From Niastella sp966212235 (GTDB taxonomy: Bacteria > Bacteroidota > Bacteroidia > Chitinophagales > Chitinophagaceae): DNA of 64,000 nt. Positions 1-8,107 of the stretch are shown here, piece after piece; position 1 is the first letter of the stretch, and each line of letters begins with the position of its first letter. The translations under genes and the position numbers were made by a program. The DNA is taken from positions 682,001 through 746,000 of the forward strand of contig CBIHPP010000001.1 in assembly GCA_966212235.1 (NCBI GenBank), in the 5' to 3' direction. The notes under the pieces were generated by a model. It was not told the origin of the DNA, searched no databases, and worked only from the letters and a program-made list of their open reading frames with translations.

Positions 1-1
1 T

Positions 2-283
2 AGCTACCGGCAGCATGCCCACGCTACCAAACGCACGGAAGGCGCGCAGGAAGACTGGCGCACAGGTGGCCTTGCATTCAACAACGCTTCTTTTGCAGAG
101 GTAGCCCGCATTCTGAAGAACCGTTATGGTTTGCAGGTAGCTTATAATGCAGCAAGCGTTGCAACCCTTCGTTTTAACTTCCGCATCAGTCAACAAACCA
201 CCGCCCTTGAAATGCTGGAGATGCTGAAAGACATGAGCGGGATGGCATATACGCTTAACGATAACAAAGTGACCATACATTAA
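2..283 (+). CDS. FecR-family anti-sigma factor, C-terminal fragment
   Basis: Only the last 93 codons lie in the window; the start is beyond the left edge. The translated end (WRTGGLAFNNASFAEVARIL, then a segment ending LNDNKVTIH) fits the DUF4974 C-terminal domain of Bacteroidota FecR-like inner-membrane regulators. That domain faces the periplasm and receives the signal from the N-terminal extension of a TonB receptor, which then frees a FecI-type ECF sigma factor. The next gene is such a receptor with an STN signalling domain, about 80 bases downstream in the same direction, which supports the assignment. The sigma gene would be expected outside the window. Confidence 0.85.
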   Translation, partial: SYRQHAHATKRTEGAQEDWRTGGLAFNNASFAEVARILKNRYGLQVAYNAASVATLRFNFRISQQTTALEMLEMLKDMSGMAYTLNDNKVTIH

Positions 284-364
284 TACATAAACCATAATTA
301 TATAAACCAGGGACCGTCCCGCTTTGCGGGAAGGGGAGCGTTATGCCCTGATTAAATACGATCT

Positions 365-2989
365 ATGCGCCATTTTTTACCATTTTTATTGCTAACCATT
401 GGACTTGCTGTAAATGCGCAGCAGGCTAACACAAAAATAAGTATCAGCATTCCGGCTACTTCACTGGAGGCTGCGCTGAAGTTGTTGGAACAGGAAAGCC
501 ATATTCCGATCTCCTACGAACTCACCCGTGTAAAAGGCATCCAGGTGAAAGCCCGCACTTACAAGGAAGTGCCGCTGGCAACCATTTTGAAGGATCTGCT
601 GCAAGGCACACCGCTTGACTATAAAGAAAAAAGCGGTAATATTCTCATTATCCTGCGACCGCGTACAGGCAAAACACTCAGTGGTTTTGTAGAAGATGCG
701 GTCAGTGGAGAAAAACTGATCGGTGTTTCACTGACGGCTCCGCAGCACCAGGCAGGTACTGCCACCAATAATTATGGCTTTTATAGTATCACGGTACCCG
801 GCGATTCATTGTACATACAGCTATCCTATACCGGCTATCAGCGGGTGGATACTACTGTAAGTCTGAATAGTAACACACACATCAACTTCAAACTGCAAAC
901 TGCTGGCAGGCAACTGGAAGAAATAACAGTAAGTGCACCGCGAACTACACGAATCCAGCAAACATCGCAAATGAGCAGCATCAACCTGCCGGTATCACAG
1001 GTGCGTTCCATGCCCCGGCTATTAGGAGAACCCGATCTGCTAAAGACCCTGCAAATGATGCCCGGTGTAAAACAGGGTACGGAAGGAACCAGTGCTTTAC
1101 TGGTTCGCGGCGGAACGCCCGACCAGAACCTGATCCTGTTGGACGGTGCGCCCCTCTATAATCCCATGCACCTGCTGGGCGTTTTTTCTACCTTCAATAC
1201 CAGTGTACTAAAAGATGTAACGCTCTATAAAGGCGCTTTTCCTGCGCGTTATGGCGGAAGGCTTTCTTCCGTTATCGATATTTCAACAAAGGATGGTGAT
1301 ATGCATCAACTGCACGGCGATTTTTCCGTTGGTCTGCTCTCCACGCAACTAACATTAGAAGGGCCGCTGCAAAAGGGGAAAACATCCTTTGTGTTATCCG
1401 GCCGCCGTTCGTATCCTGATCTGATAGCAGGCCCGATCGCAAAAAATGCACCAGACGGCCCGGAAAAATTCAGACTGTTCTTTTATGATCTCAATGCCAA
1501 AATACATCATCAGTTCTCTGATAAAGACAAACTGTACGCAAGCTTTTATATGGGTAGAGATCAAATCAGGTTATTGGAGCGATATACCAATACGTCTGAT
1601 CCGCCGGTAGATAACTACAGTATTTCCGACATGGATATGCGGTGGGGAAATATTACGGGCACGCTGCGCTGGAACCACCTCTTCTCGCCTAAACTGTTTG
1701 CCAATACCATGCTTATCGGCAGTAGTTATACATTCAATACCGGTTTTTATTCGGAAGACAAGTATGATACAGACATCAGCACCAATGCACTGAGATTAAA
1801 TTCCGGCATCCGGGATTATGGAATAAAAACAGATTTTGATTACCGCCCGGCCCCCAGGCATGCCGTAAAAATGGGCGGCGCTTATATGTTTCGTACGTTC
1901 ACGCCAGGAACGGTTCGTATGCGACAAACGAGCGGTAGCACCGTAACGCTTGACTCCCTGAACAATAACCGAAATATCAACGCATCGGAAACGGACCTGT
2001 ATGCGGAAGATGACTGGGAGATCACCAGCCGCCTGAAATTGAATGGCGGTCTTCACTGGAGTGCATTCATTGTACAGGGACAATTTTATCATTCCCTGCA
2101 ACCCCGTGCCAGCATGCGTTTCCTGTTGCCCGGCGACTGGGGCCTGAAGGCCTCCTATACCCGCATGACCCAATACATTCACCTGCTTTCCTTCAATTCT
2201 ATTTCATTGCCAACAGACCTTTGGGTACCGGCAACCAAAAAAATAGCTCCGCAGCAGGCTGACCAATATGCGCTTGGCCTTGCACGTAACCTGTTCAGGA
2301 ACAAATACGAATTTTCTGCAGAAGTGTATTATAAGAAAATGCGCCATGTGATAGAGTATAAGGAAGGCGCCGATTACCTCACCAGCAGCAAAGGGGATAG
2401 CTGGCAGGAACAGGTAACAGCCGGTACCGGGGTTGCTTATGGTGTGGAATTGTTGTTGCAAAAGAAAACCGGACGGCTTACCGGTTGGTTGGGATACACC
2501 TGGGCCAGGGCCGACCGTACCATGCCAGGCGTTAATTTCGGCCGCACATTCCCTTATAAATATGACCGCCGCCACGATCTTCACCTGGTAGCCGTGTATA
2601 AGCTGCGGAAAAACATCGAACTGTCTGGTAGCTGGACGTATCAGTCTGCCATGCCGTTCACCATTCCGGTAGCGCGGTATGAAGCCACCGATGAACCGGG
2701 GCAGCCCTATCAACCGACGAATTTTCCAACGAATATAGACTACATCAACAGCCGGAATAATGTACGAATAGCGGCTTATCACCGGTTGGACCTGGGCATC
2801 AGTTTCATCAAACAAAAAAAGAACGGCACTGTACGCACCTGGAATATCAGTGTATTGAATGCTTATAATAAACTGAACCCGTTTTATTATTATGTGAACA
2901 AATATTCAGATAACAGCGCCATCGCCCAGCTAACGGGCACGGCTATATTACCCATTATGCCTGGTTTTTCCTATAGTTTAAAATTCTAA
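365..2989 (+). CDS. TonB-dependent outer-membrane receptor with STN signalling domain
   Basis: This is an 874-residue outer-membrane transducer. Residues 1-18 are a signal peptide ending in VNAQ. Residues ~25-95 form a secretin/TonB short N-terminal (STN) domain of the FecA signalling type. Residues ~105-180 form a carboxypeptidase-regulatory-like domain (SGEKLIGV, then NNYGFYSI). Residues ~205-320 form the plug (LLVRGGTPDQNLILLDGAP, then ARYGGRLSSVIDIST). The rest is a beta-barrel ending in a C-terminal phenylalanine. The upstream FecR end and the STN domain point to surface signalling. The downstream DUF4249 lipoprotein, 2 bases away, is its usual partner. The substrate cannot be read from the sequence. 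Confidence 0.93.
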   Translation: MRHFLPFLLLTIGLAVNAQQANTKISISIPATSLEAALKLLEQESHIPISYELTRVKGIQVKARTYKEVPLATILKDLLQGTPLDYKEKSGNILIILRPRTGKTLSGFVEDAVSGEKLIGVSLTAPQHQAGTATNNYGFYSITVPGDSLYIQLSYTGYQRVDTTVSLNSNTHINFKLQTAGRQLEEITVSAPRTTRIQQTSQMSSINLPVSQVRSMPRLLGEPDLLKTLQMMPGVKQGTEGTSALLVRGGTPDQNLILLDGAPLYNPMHLLGVFSTFNTSVLKDVTLYKGAFPARYGGRLSSVIDISTKDGDMHQLHGDFSVGLLSTQLTLEGPLQKGKTSFVLSGRRSYPDLIAGPIAKNAPDGPEKFRLFFYDLNAKIHHQFSDKDKLYASFYMGRDQIRLLERYTNTSDPPVDNYSISDMDMRWGNITGTLRWNHLFSPKLFANTMLIGSSYTFNTGFYSEDKYDTDISTNALRLNSGIRDYGIKTDFDYRPAPRHAVKMGGAYMFRTFTPGTVRMRQTSGSTVTLDSLNNNRNINASETDLYAEDDWEITSRLKLNGGLHWSAFIVQGQFYHSLQPRASMRFLLPGDWGLKASYTRMTQYIHLLSFNSISLPTDLWVPATKKIAPQQADQYALGLARNLFRNKYEFSAEVYYKKMRHVIEYKEGADYLTSSKGDSWQEQVTAGTGVAYGVELLLQKKTGRLTGWLGYTWARADRTMPGVNFGRTFPYKYDRRHDLHLVAVYKLRKNIELSGSWTYQSAMPFTIPVARYEATDEPGQPYQPTNFPTNIDYINSRNNVRIAAYHRLDLGISFIKQKKNGTVRTWNISVLNAYNKLNPFYYYVNKYSDNSAIAQLTGTAILPIMPGFSYSLKF

Positions 2990-2991
2990 CC

Positions 2992-3864
2992 ATGACAATC
3001 AGACCTTTACTTTTTGTATTATCTGTACTGATGATCAGCAGCTGCGACAAAGACGTCGACATACCCATTCCCGAAGAATCCAATAAGATTGTAGTGAATA
3101 TGCTTATGAATAAAGATAGCATCATGATAGCACGGGTGAGTATATCGGGCCGGATGAGTAACCTGCAGGCTATGCCGGAGGTTACGAATGCGGCTATGAA
3201 CCTCTATGAGAATGGAACCTTCAAAGGTCCGCTTACACCTTATGTATTGGCAGGCCGTACTTTTTACCGGAGTAATACCCTGCCACAGGCAGGCGCCACG
3301 TACCGGGTAACGGCTGCTGTTCCCGGCTATACCGAAGTGAGCGGCAGCGATCAGATTCCGGATACTGTACAGATTGGCGAGATGAAAATGACCGTTGCGC
3401 AGGCCGATAACCAGGTGTCTAAAGTCACCATCAGTGTTCAGTTGCATGATGATGCTGCTGTACAAAACTATTATCGCGTACGGATGTACCAGATCTATGA
3501 ATGGGTAAATGGGAACGGGATCAGGGGACGGCAGAAAATACAGGAATATTTTGAAACGGATGACACCGAGTGGGAGTTGTTCGGCGAAAAGACCCGTTCC
3601 GATTTCTATACAACGGATGCCCTGTTCAATGGCCGCAGCCCGCGGTTTACCTTCCGGGTGAATACGGGTAACCAGTTTAAGAAGATGGTTGTAGAAATAA
3701 CATCACTTACTTATAGTAGCTATAATTACCTGAACAGCACCTTCCTGGCGCGGGAAAAGAATGAAGATGGATTGTCGGAGAAAGTGATCGTATATAATAA
3801 TATCGAGAACGGCCTGGGGATTGTAGGCGGTGTAGCGCAACGTGAGTATGAGTTGGTGCGATAA
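2992..3864 (+). CDS. DUF4249 family lipoprotein
   Basis: This is a 290-residue protein with a lipoprotein signal peptide: a hydrophobic run, then ISSC with the lipid-acceptor Cys near residue 18. The body matches the DUF4249 layout (VVNMLMNKDSIMIARVSISG, later PQAGATYRVTAAVPGYTEV), a two-part beta-sandwich. DUF4249 genes regularly follow TonB receptors of the FecA/STN type in Bacteroidota and probably act as surface-exposed partners of the receptor. Here the start follows the receptor stop by two bases, so the genes are almost surely co-transcribed. The ligand is unknown. Confidence 0.88.
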   Translation: MTIRPLLFVLSVLMISSCDKDVDIPIPEESNKIVVNMLMNKDSIMIARVSISGRMSNLQAMPEVTNAAMNLYENGTFKGPLTPYVLAGRTFYRSNTLPQAGATYRVTAAVPGYTEVSGSDQIPDTVQIGEMKMTVAQADNQVSKVTISVQLHDDAAVQNYYRVRMYQIYEWVNGNGIRGRQKIQEYFETDDTEWELFGEKTRSDFYTTDALFNGRSPRFTFRVNTGNQFKKMVVEITSLTYSSYNYLNSTFLAREKNEDGLSEKVIVYNNIENGLGIVGGVAQREYELVR

Positions 3865-3866
3865 GG

Positions 3867-4319
3867 TTATTTCACTTTCACTACGTTCAAAATTTGTCCT
3901 TTGGTATTATTTTCTTTTTTAGAATAGTGAATTGAAATCGTGTCGTCAACTTCAATGGGGAAAGTTACATTGGCATACGTGATATCAAATTGCTCCTTAC
4001 CAAAGCAAATGATCGTTTCTTCATTTTTATTGACTTCGGTAACGATCCCTGTAATGACTATTTTAGATCTTGTCAATTCCCGTTGAGTCGATAGATAATT
4101 CCTGGTAAATATTATATTACATATAATGACAAATGTGCAAAAAATCCAAAAATACAAAGCGCCCCAGAAATAAATAATTACCAGAAGGGGTATTAACAGG
4201 ATATTCATTTTATAGGAATTCGAAAGTGTCTTGCCCAATTTATTGATATCCTCCGGGGTAAGAGGCAACTCTGTAACCTGGTAAGGCATTGATTTATTTG
4301 TTTCAACGTTTTCAAGCAT
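3867..4319 (-). CDS. Small membrane protein with two transmembrane segments, unknown function
   Basis: The 150-residue product has a polar N-terminus (about 38 residues), two closely spaced hydrophobic segments at ~39-70 (ILLIPLLVIIYFWGALYFW, then a second run), and a C-terminal soluble part that looks beta-rich (IVITGIVTEVNKNEETIICF). The tail resembles small OB-like or SHOCT-less membrane anchors, but I do not recognise a family. It runs convergent to the DUF4249 gene with two bases between the stops, so there is no room for a separate terminator. It is probably a real accessory gene. Confidence 0.6.
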   Translation of the reverse strand: MLENVETNKSMPYQVTELPLTPEDINKLGKTLSNSYKMNILLIPLLVIIYFWGALYFWIFCTFVIICNIIFTRNYLSTQRELTRSKIVITGIVTEVNKNEETIICFGKEQFDITYANVTFPIEVDDTISIHYSKKENNTKGQILNVVKVK

Positions 4320-4386
4320 ATAAGGACAGCAAGTTACGAAATGAGGAAATAAGGTTAATTTCCTTTACTCACTTACGGGAGGGGGA

Positions 4387-4800
4387 TTACTTCGTATCTA
4401 AAAGCTCGATCACTCTTCTTAGTTCATTTCTATTATTTAGGTCAACCAAAACCAAACTGTTTAACCGTTTATATGACAAAAGCACTTCTTTCTCCGAATT
4501 AAAAGGATAATCTTCAATCCAAACAAATTCATGAAAAAAATCAATAGCTTCAGTCTTTAAAGTTGTCCAATTTGTAGCTTTTATTTTACTTAGTACTTTC
4601 AATGTCTTTTCATCAAAATACCCCGCCAAATATTTAATAGCATTTCCTGCATCTCCTTTGCAATGTGTCGTTAACCAAAAGCAATCAAATTTATCTACAA
4701 TGTATTCAATGAAAAGACTACAGTCATCAGCGGGTTTAGTATGTTTATTCGTGAGCAAAACGCCATCTATATCTAAATAAAGCTTCTTTTTTAGATTCAT
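4387..4800 (-). CDS. HAD-superfamily protein (Swiss-army-knife RNA-repair HAD type)
   Basis: The N-terminus carries HAD motif I, LYLDIDGVLL, with both aspartates. Motif II follows around WLTTHC, where the Thr sits where the phosphate-binding Ser/Thr is expected. A late acidic segment (VWIEDYPF, then VLVDLNNRNEL) is compatible with motif IV. The size (137 residues) and the sequence suit the compact HAD domain found alone or fused in RNA-repair enzymes; the substrate is unknown. I chose the internal ATG that places DIDG about 11 residues from the N-terminus. The longer frame would add nine residues without family support. Confidence 0.7.
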   Translation of the reverse strand: MNLKKKLYLDIDGVLLTNKHTKPADDCSLFIEYIVDKFDCFWLTTHCKGDAGNAIKYLAGYFDEKTLKVLSKIKATNWTTLKTEAIDFFHEFVWIEDYPFNSEKEVLLSYKRLNSLVLVDLNNRNELRRVIELLDTK

Positions 4801-4839
4801 AATTTGTAAAATTGACATTCCAATCAATTGACCTGGGAT

Positions 4840-5070
4840 CTACCCTTTAAAAAGTTTGAAGCTTACCTGGTATCGGAAAAACTCAATGTTATTTGTCACC
4901 GATAATGCCCTGCGTATCCTAGCCAACAACGGAATAGCCAGTATGTCAATGGGACCAGTATCGCTTGGATATTGCTGCCCCGCCAGTTCCCCCTCTTCTT
5001 CGTAAATATCATATATTACAGTATCCTGATATTTTGTTTTAAAATAAGTTTCATTTGTTGGTTTATGCAG
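4840..5070 (-). pseudogene. Degraded fragment of a PD-(D/E)XK endonuclease-like gene
   Basis: Reading leftwards, an open stretch without a convincing start encodes YDIYEEEGELAGQQYPSDTG directly followed by PIDILAI. The pattern (glutamate-rich strand, GQQY, then G-x-IDILA) is the approach to the first catalytic Asp of NucS/Mrr-type PD-(D/E)XK nucleases. The expected second half (E-x-K) is missing: the frame runs into unrelated residues and stops. It overlaps the tail of the next gene out of frame. I infer a decayed restriction-type or repair nuclease remnant. A chance similarity cannot be excluded. Confidence 0.35.
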
Positions 5071-5072
5071 AA

Positions 5073-5555
5073 TTATTTCTGTTTCACTTTTGATTTTATA
5101 AATTGTAATTGTTCTGCAGTCAACTTTGTTTTGTCAATAAAATTTCCAGCCCTTTTATAGTGATATAGAATTAAAAATTTACCTAACTCTTTTTGTTTAA
5201 TAATGTGGGCCCACAAAAATTCGCTTTTAAACGTTAGTCCATTAACTGCAATTCCCTGGTCGCTAAAAGTATAATGTATGTCGTTCTGAAAGCTTGGGTT
5301 TGATGCAAATTGTCTAACGGAAACTATTACAATTAATAACGGAAATAACAGGAGAAATAATCCACAGCATATTTCAAAAAGTGGTGTGTCGGAATAGTAT
5401 TGTATGGCGTTTAAATAATGAAGAACCACCGTTGTCATTAAATAAAGTCCTAAGAGTGTTGCAAGGAGAAAGGCGGGTCGTTTATAAAATCCTATAAATA
5501 TGGTTTTCGCATATTCTTTTGTGGTCAATCGAGTCGTTATTGTAAAGTTTTCCAA
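5073..5555 (-). CDS. YcxB-like membrane protein
   Basis: The 160-residue product starts with a polar segment (FTITTRLTTKEYAKTIFIGF). Two transmembrane helices follow at ~28-48 and ~62-83, then a C-terminal beta-rich domain with YTFSDQGIAVNGLTFKSEFL and ending KAGNF-type residues. This is the arrangement of YcxB-like (DUF4131-unrelated) proteins: helix pair plus a PH-like soluble domain containing the tract F-S-D-x-G-I. The family is widespread and uncharacterised. No operon partner is evident; the downstream neighbour is a remnant. Confidence 0.65.
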   Translation of the reverse strand: MENFTITTRLTTKEYAKTIFIGFYKRPAFLLATLLGLYLMTTVVLHYLNAIQYYSDTPLFEICCGLFLLLFPLLIVIVSVRQFASNPSFQNDIHYTFSDQGIAVNGLTFKSEFLWAHIIKQKELGKFLILYHYKRAGNFIDKTKLTAEQLQFIKSKVKQK

Positions 5556-5641
5556 ATTGCTCTTGTTTTGACCGCCAAATTAATCAATCATTTCTAAATT
5601 AAATAATCCTCCATTGAGGTCAAAAAACTTTCCTAATGCCT

Positions 5642-5752
5642 TTAAATCCTGAATAAAACAGGTCGAAGTTGTCCAGTTGTCTCGATTTTAAAAAAGCACT
5701 TGCTGTTGGGGGCAAATTCTTTACTTATTTGATTTATTAAATAGGGTATCAC
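5642..5752 (-). pseudogene. Possible relic of a serine-recombinase gene 3' end
   Basis: The minus-strand frame reads VIPYLINQISKEFAPNSK, then ETTGQLRPVLF, then stop. The spacing of V.P...I and TGQL resembles the C-terminal tail of the recombinase-like relics found elsewhere in the window (for example near 57.7 kb, with PIPDLN then AGRLSN). The match is weaker than for the other copies and needs a frameshift to continue. Confidence 0.25.
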
Positions 5753-5856
5753 TCCGGCTCAGGGATCCTCTTCACTTCTGCCAGTTAGAAGGCTACCAAC
5801 CTTCTGCGGGACTGAGCAAAGACAGCGCTTACCCTTCTTCGCAAATCCTTCGCAAG

Positions 5857-5913
5857 TTCTTCGCAAATTTGCGAAGAAGCCTAAGAGAATTCTAAGAGAA
5901 GTCTAAAAGAAGT
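5857..5913. repeat. 22-bp perfect palindrome followed by 11-bp direct repeats
   Basis: Positions 5857-5878 are a perfect palindrome with half-site TTCTTCGCAAA. Immediately upstream are two more partial copies of CTTCGCAA. Immediately downstream come three imperfect 11-bp units (CTAAGAGAATT type) and then another TGCGAAGAA. The stretch has no gene, and a 22-bp perfect palindrome is typical of a dimeric regulator site or a recombination/replication site. No function can be assigned. Confidence 0.6.
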
Positions 5914-6005
5914 TGCGAAGAAATCTACCACTTTTCATATACATCAATTAGCGTGGCTATCACTCTATTCCTGCTATAATGCGACAAGAGCGTCAAAAAG
6001 GGACG

Positions 6006-6045
6006 TAAGTTGGTCTAAGTTGGTCTATGTTGGTCTAAGTTGGTA
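6006..6045 (+). repeat. Four tandem copies of a 10-bp unit (TAAGTTGGTC)
   Basis: The unit TAAGTTGGTC is repeated four times head to tail with two substitutions (TATGTTGGTC in the third, final base A in the fourth). It lies ~130 bases before the DUF6266 gene. It may be slipped-strand repeat DNA in the leader or a cluster of helically phased protein sites (10-bp period). Confidence 0.75.
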
Positions 6046-6175
6046 AACCGGGACAGCCCTGTTTTTTGCTGCGGTATGTTTGTCATGGAAATCGGAACCA
6101 GTGGATATACCGGTTACACACAGGTCGATTTCCATGAACGACACACTTTTTTTTAACACTTTAAAATCTCCTTTT

Positions 6176-6811
6176 ATGGGAAAGATGAACAACGGTATCC
6201 TGGATGATTTTTCAGGAACCATCGGTAAAGTAGTTGGCAGCAAATGGCGCGGCGTATCATACATGCGTGCTAAATCAAAAAAACGCACGGGCGCCCTCAG
6301 CGATGCTCAACTTGAACAGCAGGCAAAATTTGCCGTAGCAGGCAAATTTTCTCAGAGCATGAATGATCTGTTAACGCTCGGTTTCAGAGACCAGGCAATT
6401 AAAATGACGGGTAAAAACTATGGCCAGTCGCTCATCTTGAGGGATGCGATTACTGGCACCTACCCTGATTTTCAGATCGATTACAGCAAGGTGTTACTTA
6501 GCAAAGGCAAGCTGCCCAGGATTAAAAAATCTGAAACAGCGCCGGAAGCTAACGGTATTCTCAAGTTCACCTGGACGAACGATGCGGGTAACAAGCTCGC
6601 AAAAGCCAATGACCAGGCGATACTGATCGCTTATTGCCCTGAGGAAAACGAAACAGAGTATGCTTTCGGGGCTGCCCGGGATGCAGGAACAGGAACACTG
6701 GATCTGTCTGAATTCTCAGGCAGGAAGGTGCATGCCTGGCTCAGTTTCATGTCGGCCAACGGCAAATTATTGGCCAACAGCGTTTACTGCGGTGAAATAA
6801 CAATCAGCTAA
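6176..6811 (+). CDS. DUF6266 family protein
   Basis: The product begins MGKMNNGILDDFSGTIGKVV and continues GSKWRGVSYMRAKSKKRTGAL. This is the hallmark N-terminus of DUF6266 proteins, a Bacteroidota family of ~210 residues often present in several copies per genome. A second half (TWTNDAGNKLAKANDQAILI, then SGRKVHAWLSFMSANG) is also family-like. I start at the ATG of MGKMNNG because family members begin there. The frame could extend 32 codons upstream but that part looks unrelated. The function is unknown; abundant small surface or structural proteins have this character. Downstream is a 237-base gap with a short inverted repeat (CCCGAT / ATCGGG) and no visible gene. Confidence 0.75.
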   Translation: MGKMNNGILDDFSGTIGKVVGSKWRGVSYMRAKSKKRTGALSDAQLEQQAKFAVAGKFSQSMNDLLTLGFRDQAIKMTGKNYGQSLILRDAITGTYPDFQIDYSKVLLSKGKLPRIKKSETAPEANGILKFTWTNDAGNKLAKANDQAILIAYCPEENETEYAFGAARDAGTGTLDLSEFSGRKVHAWLSFMSANGKLLANSVYCGEITIS

Positions 6812-7048
6812 CTGCAAACGATGCCCTATGTGAAACTACTCAACATGCCGTAATTAACTACGGCTACTTATCCCGATGCGTATCGGGAATGGCAATAAAA
6901 ATAAGATGCAGCCCCGAGGGCCCCGGGGACGCATTTTAAAAAGCAGCAACAGATCTTAATGATCCTTATCCAAAAAATCAATCGATTCTGCAACCGGCTT
7001 TTGGAATACATGCTGGCTTCATCCAATATTTTGCATCTGCTCGTCCGT

Positions 7049-7594
7049 TTATTTCAAATCACACAATCGTGTTATCAGTCTTTGGGCGTGGTCTTTTGCT
7101 TTGTTCTTTACATCCTCTTCTGTATAACCTGCAGCTAAAGAAGTACCGTGAAAATAAATGGGTTCCATGTAGTTCATTTGCGCGTAATATGCCGTTTGCT
7201 CCAGGCTTTTACAAAATTCAGATACCCGAAAATGATGCTCGCCTAATGTAGTATATTCTTTTTCGGGTGCTCCTACGGTAAAACTCGGTACAAAATTCCT
7301 GCCTTTCAATTTGTCGCCCCCGGAGCCATAGGCAAATTGATATTCAAATACAACGTCAAACCAATGTTTCAGGATGGCAGGCATATTGTACCAATAGATC
7401 GGATATTGGAAAACAATGGTTTGATGTCTTAGCAAAGCCTCTTGTTCTGTTTTTGGGTTAATGCTGTAATCTGGATATAAATTGTGAATATGTCTTATTT
7501 CTATATCAAGGTTGCTACGCTGCAATTCTTCAATGATGGTTTTATTAGCAAAAGACTTGTTAAAAGCCGGATGTGCCAATATGATTAAAGCCAT
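7049..7594 (-). CDS. NAD(P)H:quinone oxidoreductase, flavodoxin-like fold (KefF/MdaB type)
   Basis: The 181-residue protein has the flavodoxin_2 signature. It opens with MALIILAHPAFNKSFANKTI, the FMN/FAD phosphate loop. Next comes FQYPIYWYNMPAILKHWFD, the conserved quinone-reductase segment after beta-3. Then comes FAYGSGGDKLKGRNF with the G-G-x-x-x-G-R motif. Such enzymes do two-electron reduction of quinones in the cytosol to avoid semiquinone formation. It is divergent from an HxlR regulator 86 bases away, the usual arrangement for quinone- or electrophile-induced reductases (YodB/azoR type), so regulation by that neighbour is likely. Confidence 0.88.
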   Translation of the reverse strand: MALIILAHPAFNKSFANKTIIEELQRSNLDIEIRHIHNLYPDYSINPKTEQEALLRHQTIVFQYPIYWYNMPAILKHWFDVVFEYQFAYGSGGDKLKGRNFVPSFTVGAPEKEYTTLGEHHFRVSEFCKSLEQTAYYAQMNYMEPIYFHGTSLAAGYTEEDVKNKAKDHAQRLITRLCDLK

Positions 7595-7680
7595 ACTATA
7601 ATAATTTTAGTTGCAAAGCTATTTTTAGTGAGATACATTTGCAATAACTATCATATTGGATAGGTTAAAAAAGAAGCAAA

Positions 7681-8052
7681 ATGAATGCAGAATGTATTGG
7701 TGATCATGTACAGCTGAAAGGGAAGAGGTATCCTTGCACCGTAAGCCTTACGATGGATTTGGTTGGCGGAAAATGGAAAGCTGTCATCCTGTACCATTTA
7801 AAAGATGGCGAAAAAAGATATAATGAACTCCGTAAAGAAATGGCTGGCATAACTGAAATGACTTTGAGTTTGCAGTTAAAGCAGTTAGAGAAAGATGGGT
7901 TGGTTTCAAGAGAAGTGTATGGTAGAAAACCTCCGGTTAAAGTCATTTATAACCTGACCGATTTCGGTAAAAGTTTTGTTCCTGTGCTGGAAGCGATCAC
8001 AAAGTGGGGAAACCAGGTTGTGAGCGAACGGGGTGCGTTTGTTAGTGGTTAG
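7681..8052 (+). CDS. HxlR/DUF24 family winged-helix transcriptional regulator
   Basis: The 123-residue product shows the HxlR pattern: MDLVGGKWKAVILYHLKDGE, then KRYNELRKEMAGITEMTLSL, then a wing segment with Y-G-R-K-P-P-V-K-V-I-Y-N-L-T. Two N-terminal cysteines (residues 5 and 19) are present; single conserved cysteines in this region sense quinones in YodB/QsrR-type members (family knowledge). It likely represses the divergent quinone reductase and perhaps itself. The intergenic region holds AT-rich sequence around TATCATATTGGATAGG, a candidate operator area. Confidence 0.9.
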   Translation: MNAECIGDHVQLKGKRYPCTVSLTMDLVGGKWKAVILYHLKDGEKRYNELRKEMAGITEMTLSLQLKQLEKDGLVSREVYGRKPPVKVIYNLTDFGKSFVPVLEAITKWGNQVVSERGAFVSG

Positions 8053-8107
8053 CTCAGAGTGAGTAGGGAATACTGCAATAATTTCGTTTGTTATAAGAGT
8101 ATGAAAA

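Noticed and set aside
2204..2815. 203-codon minus-strand frame inside the TonB receptor gene
   Set aside because: It is a shadow of the well-supported receptor reading frame.
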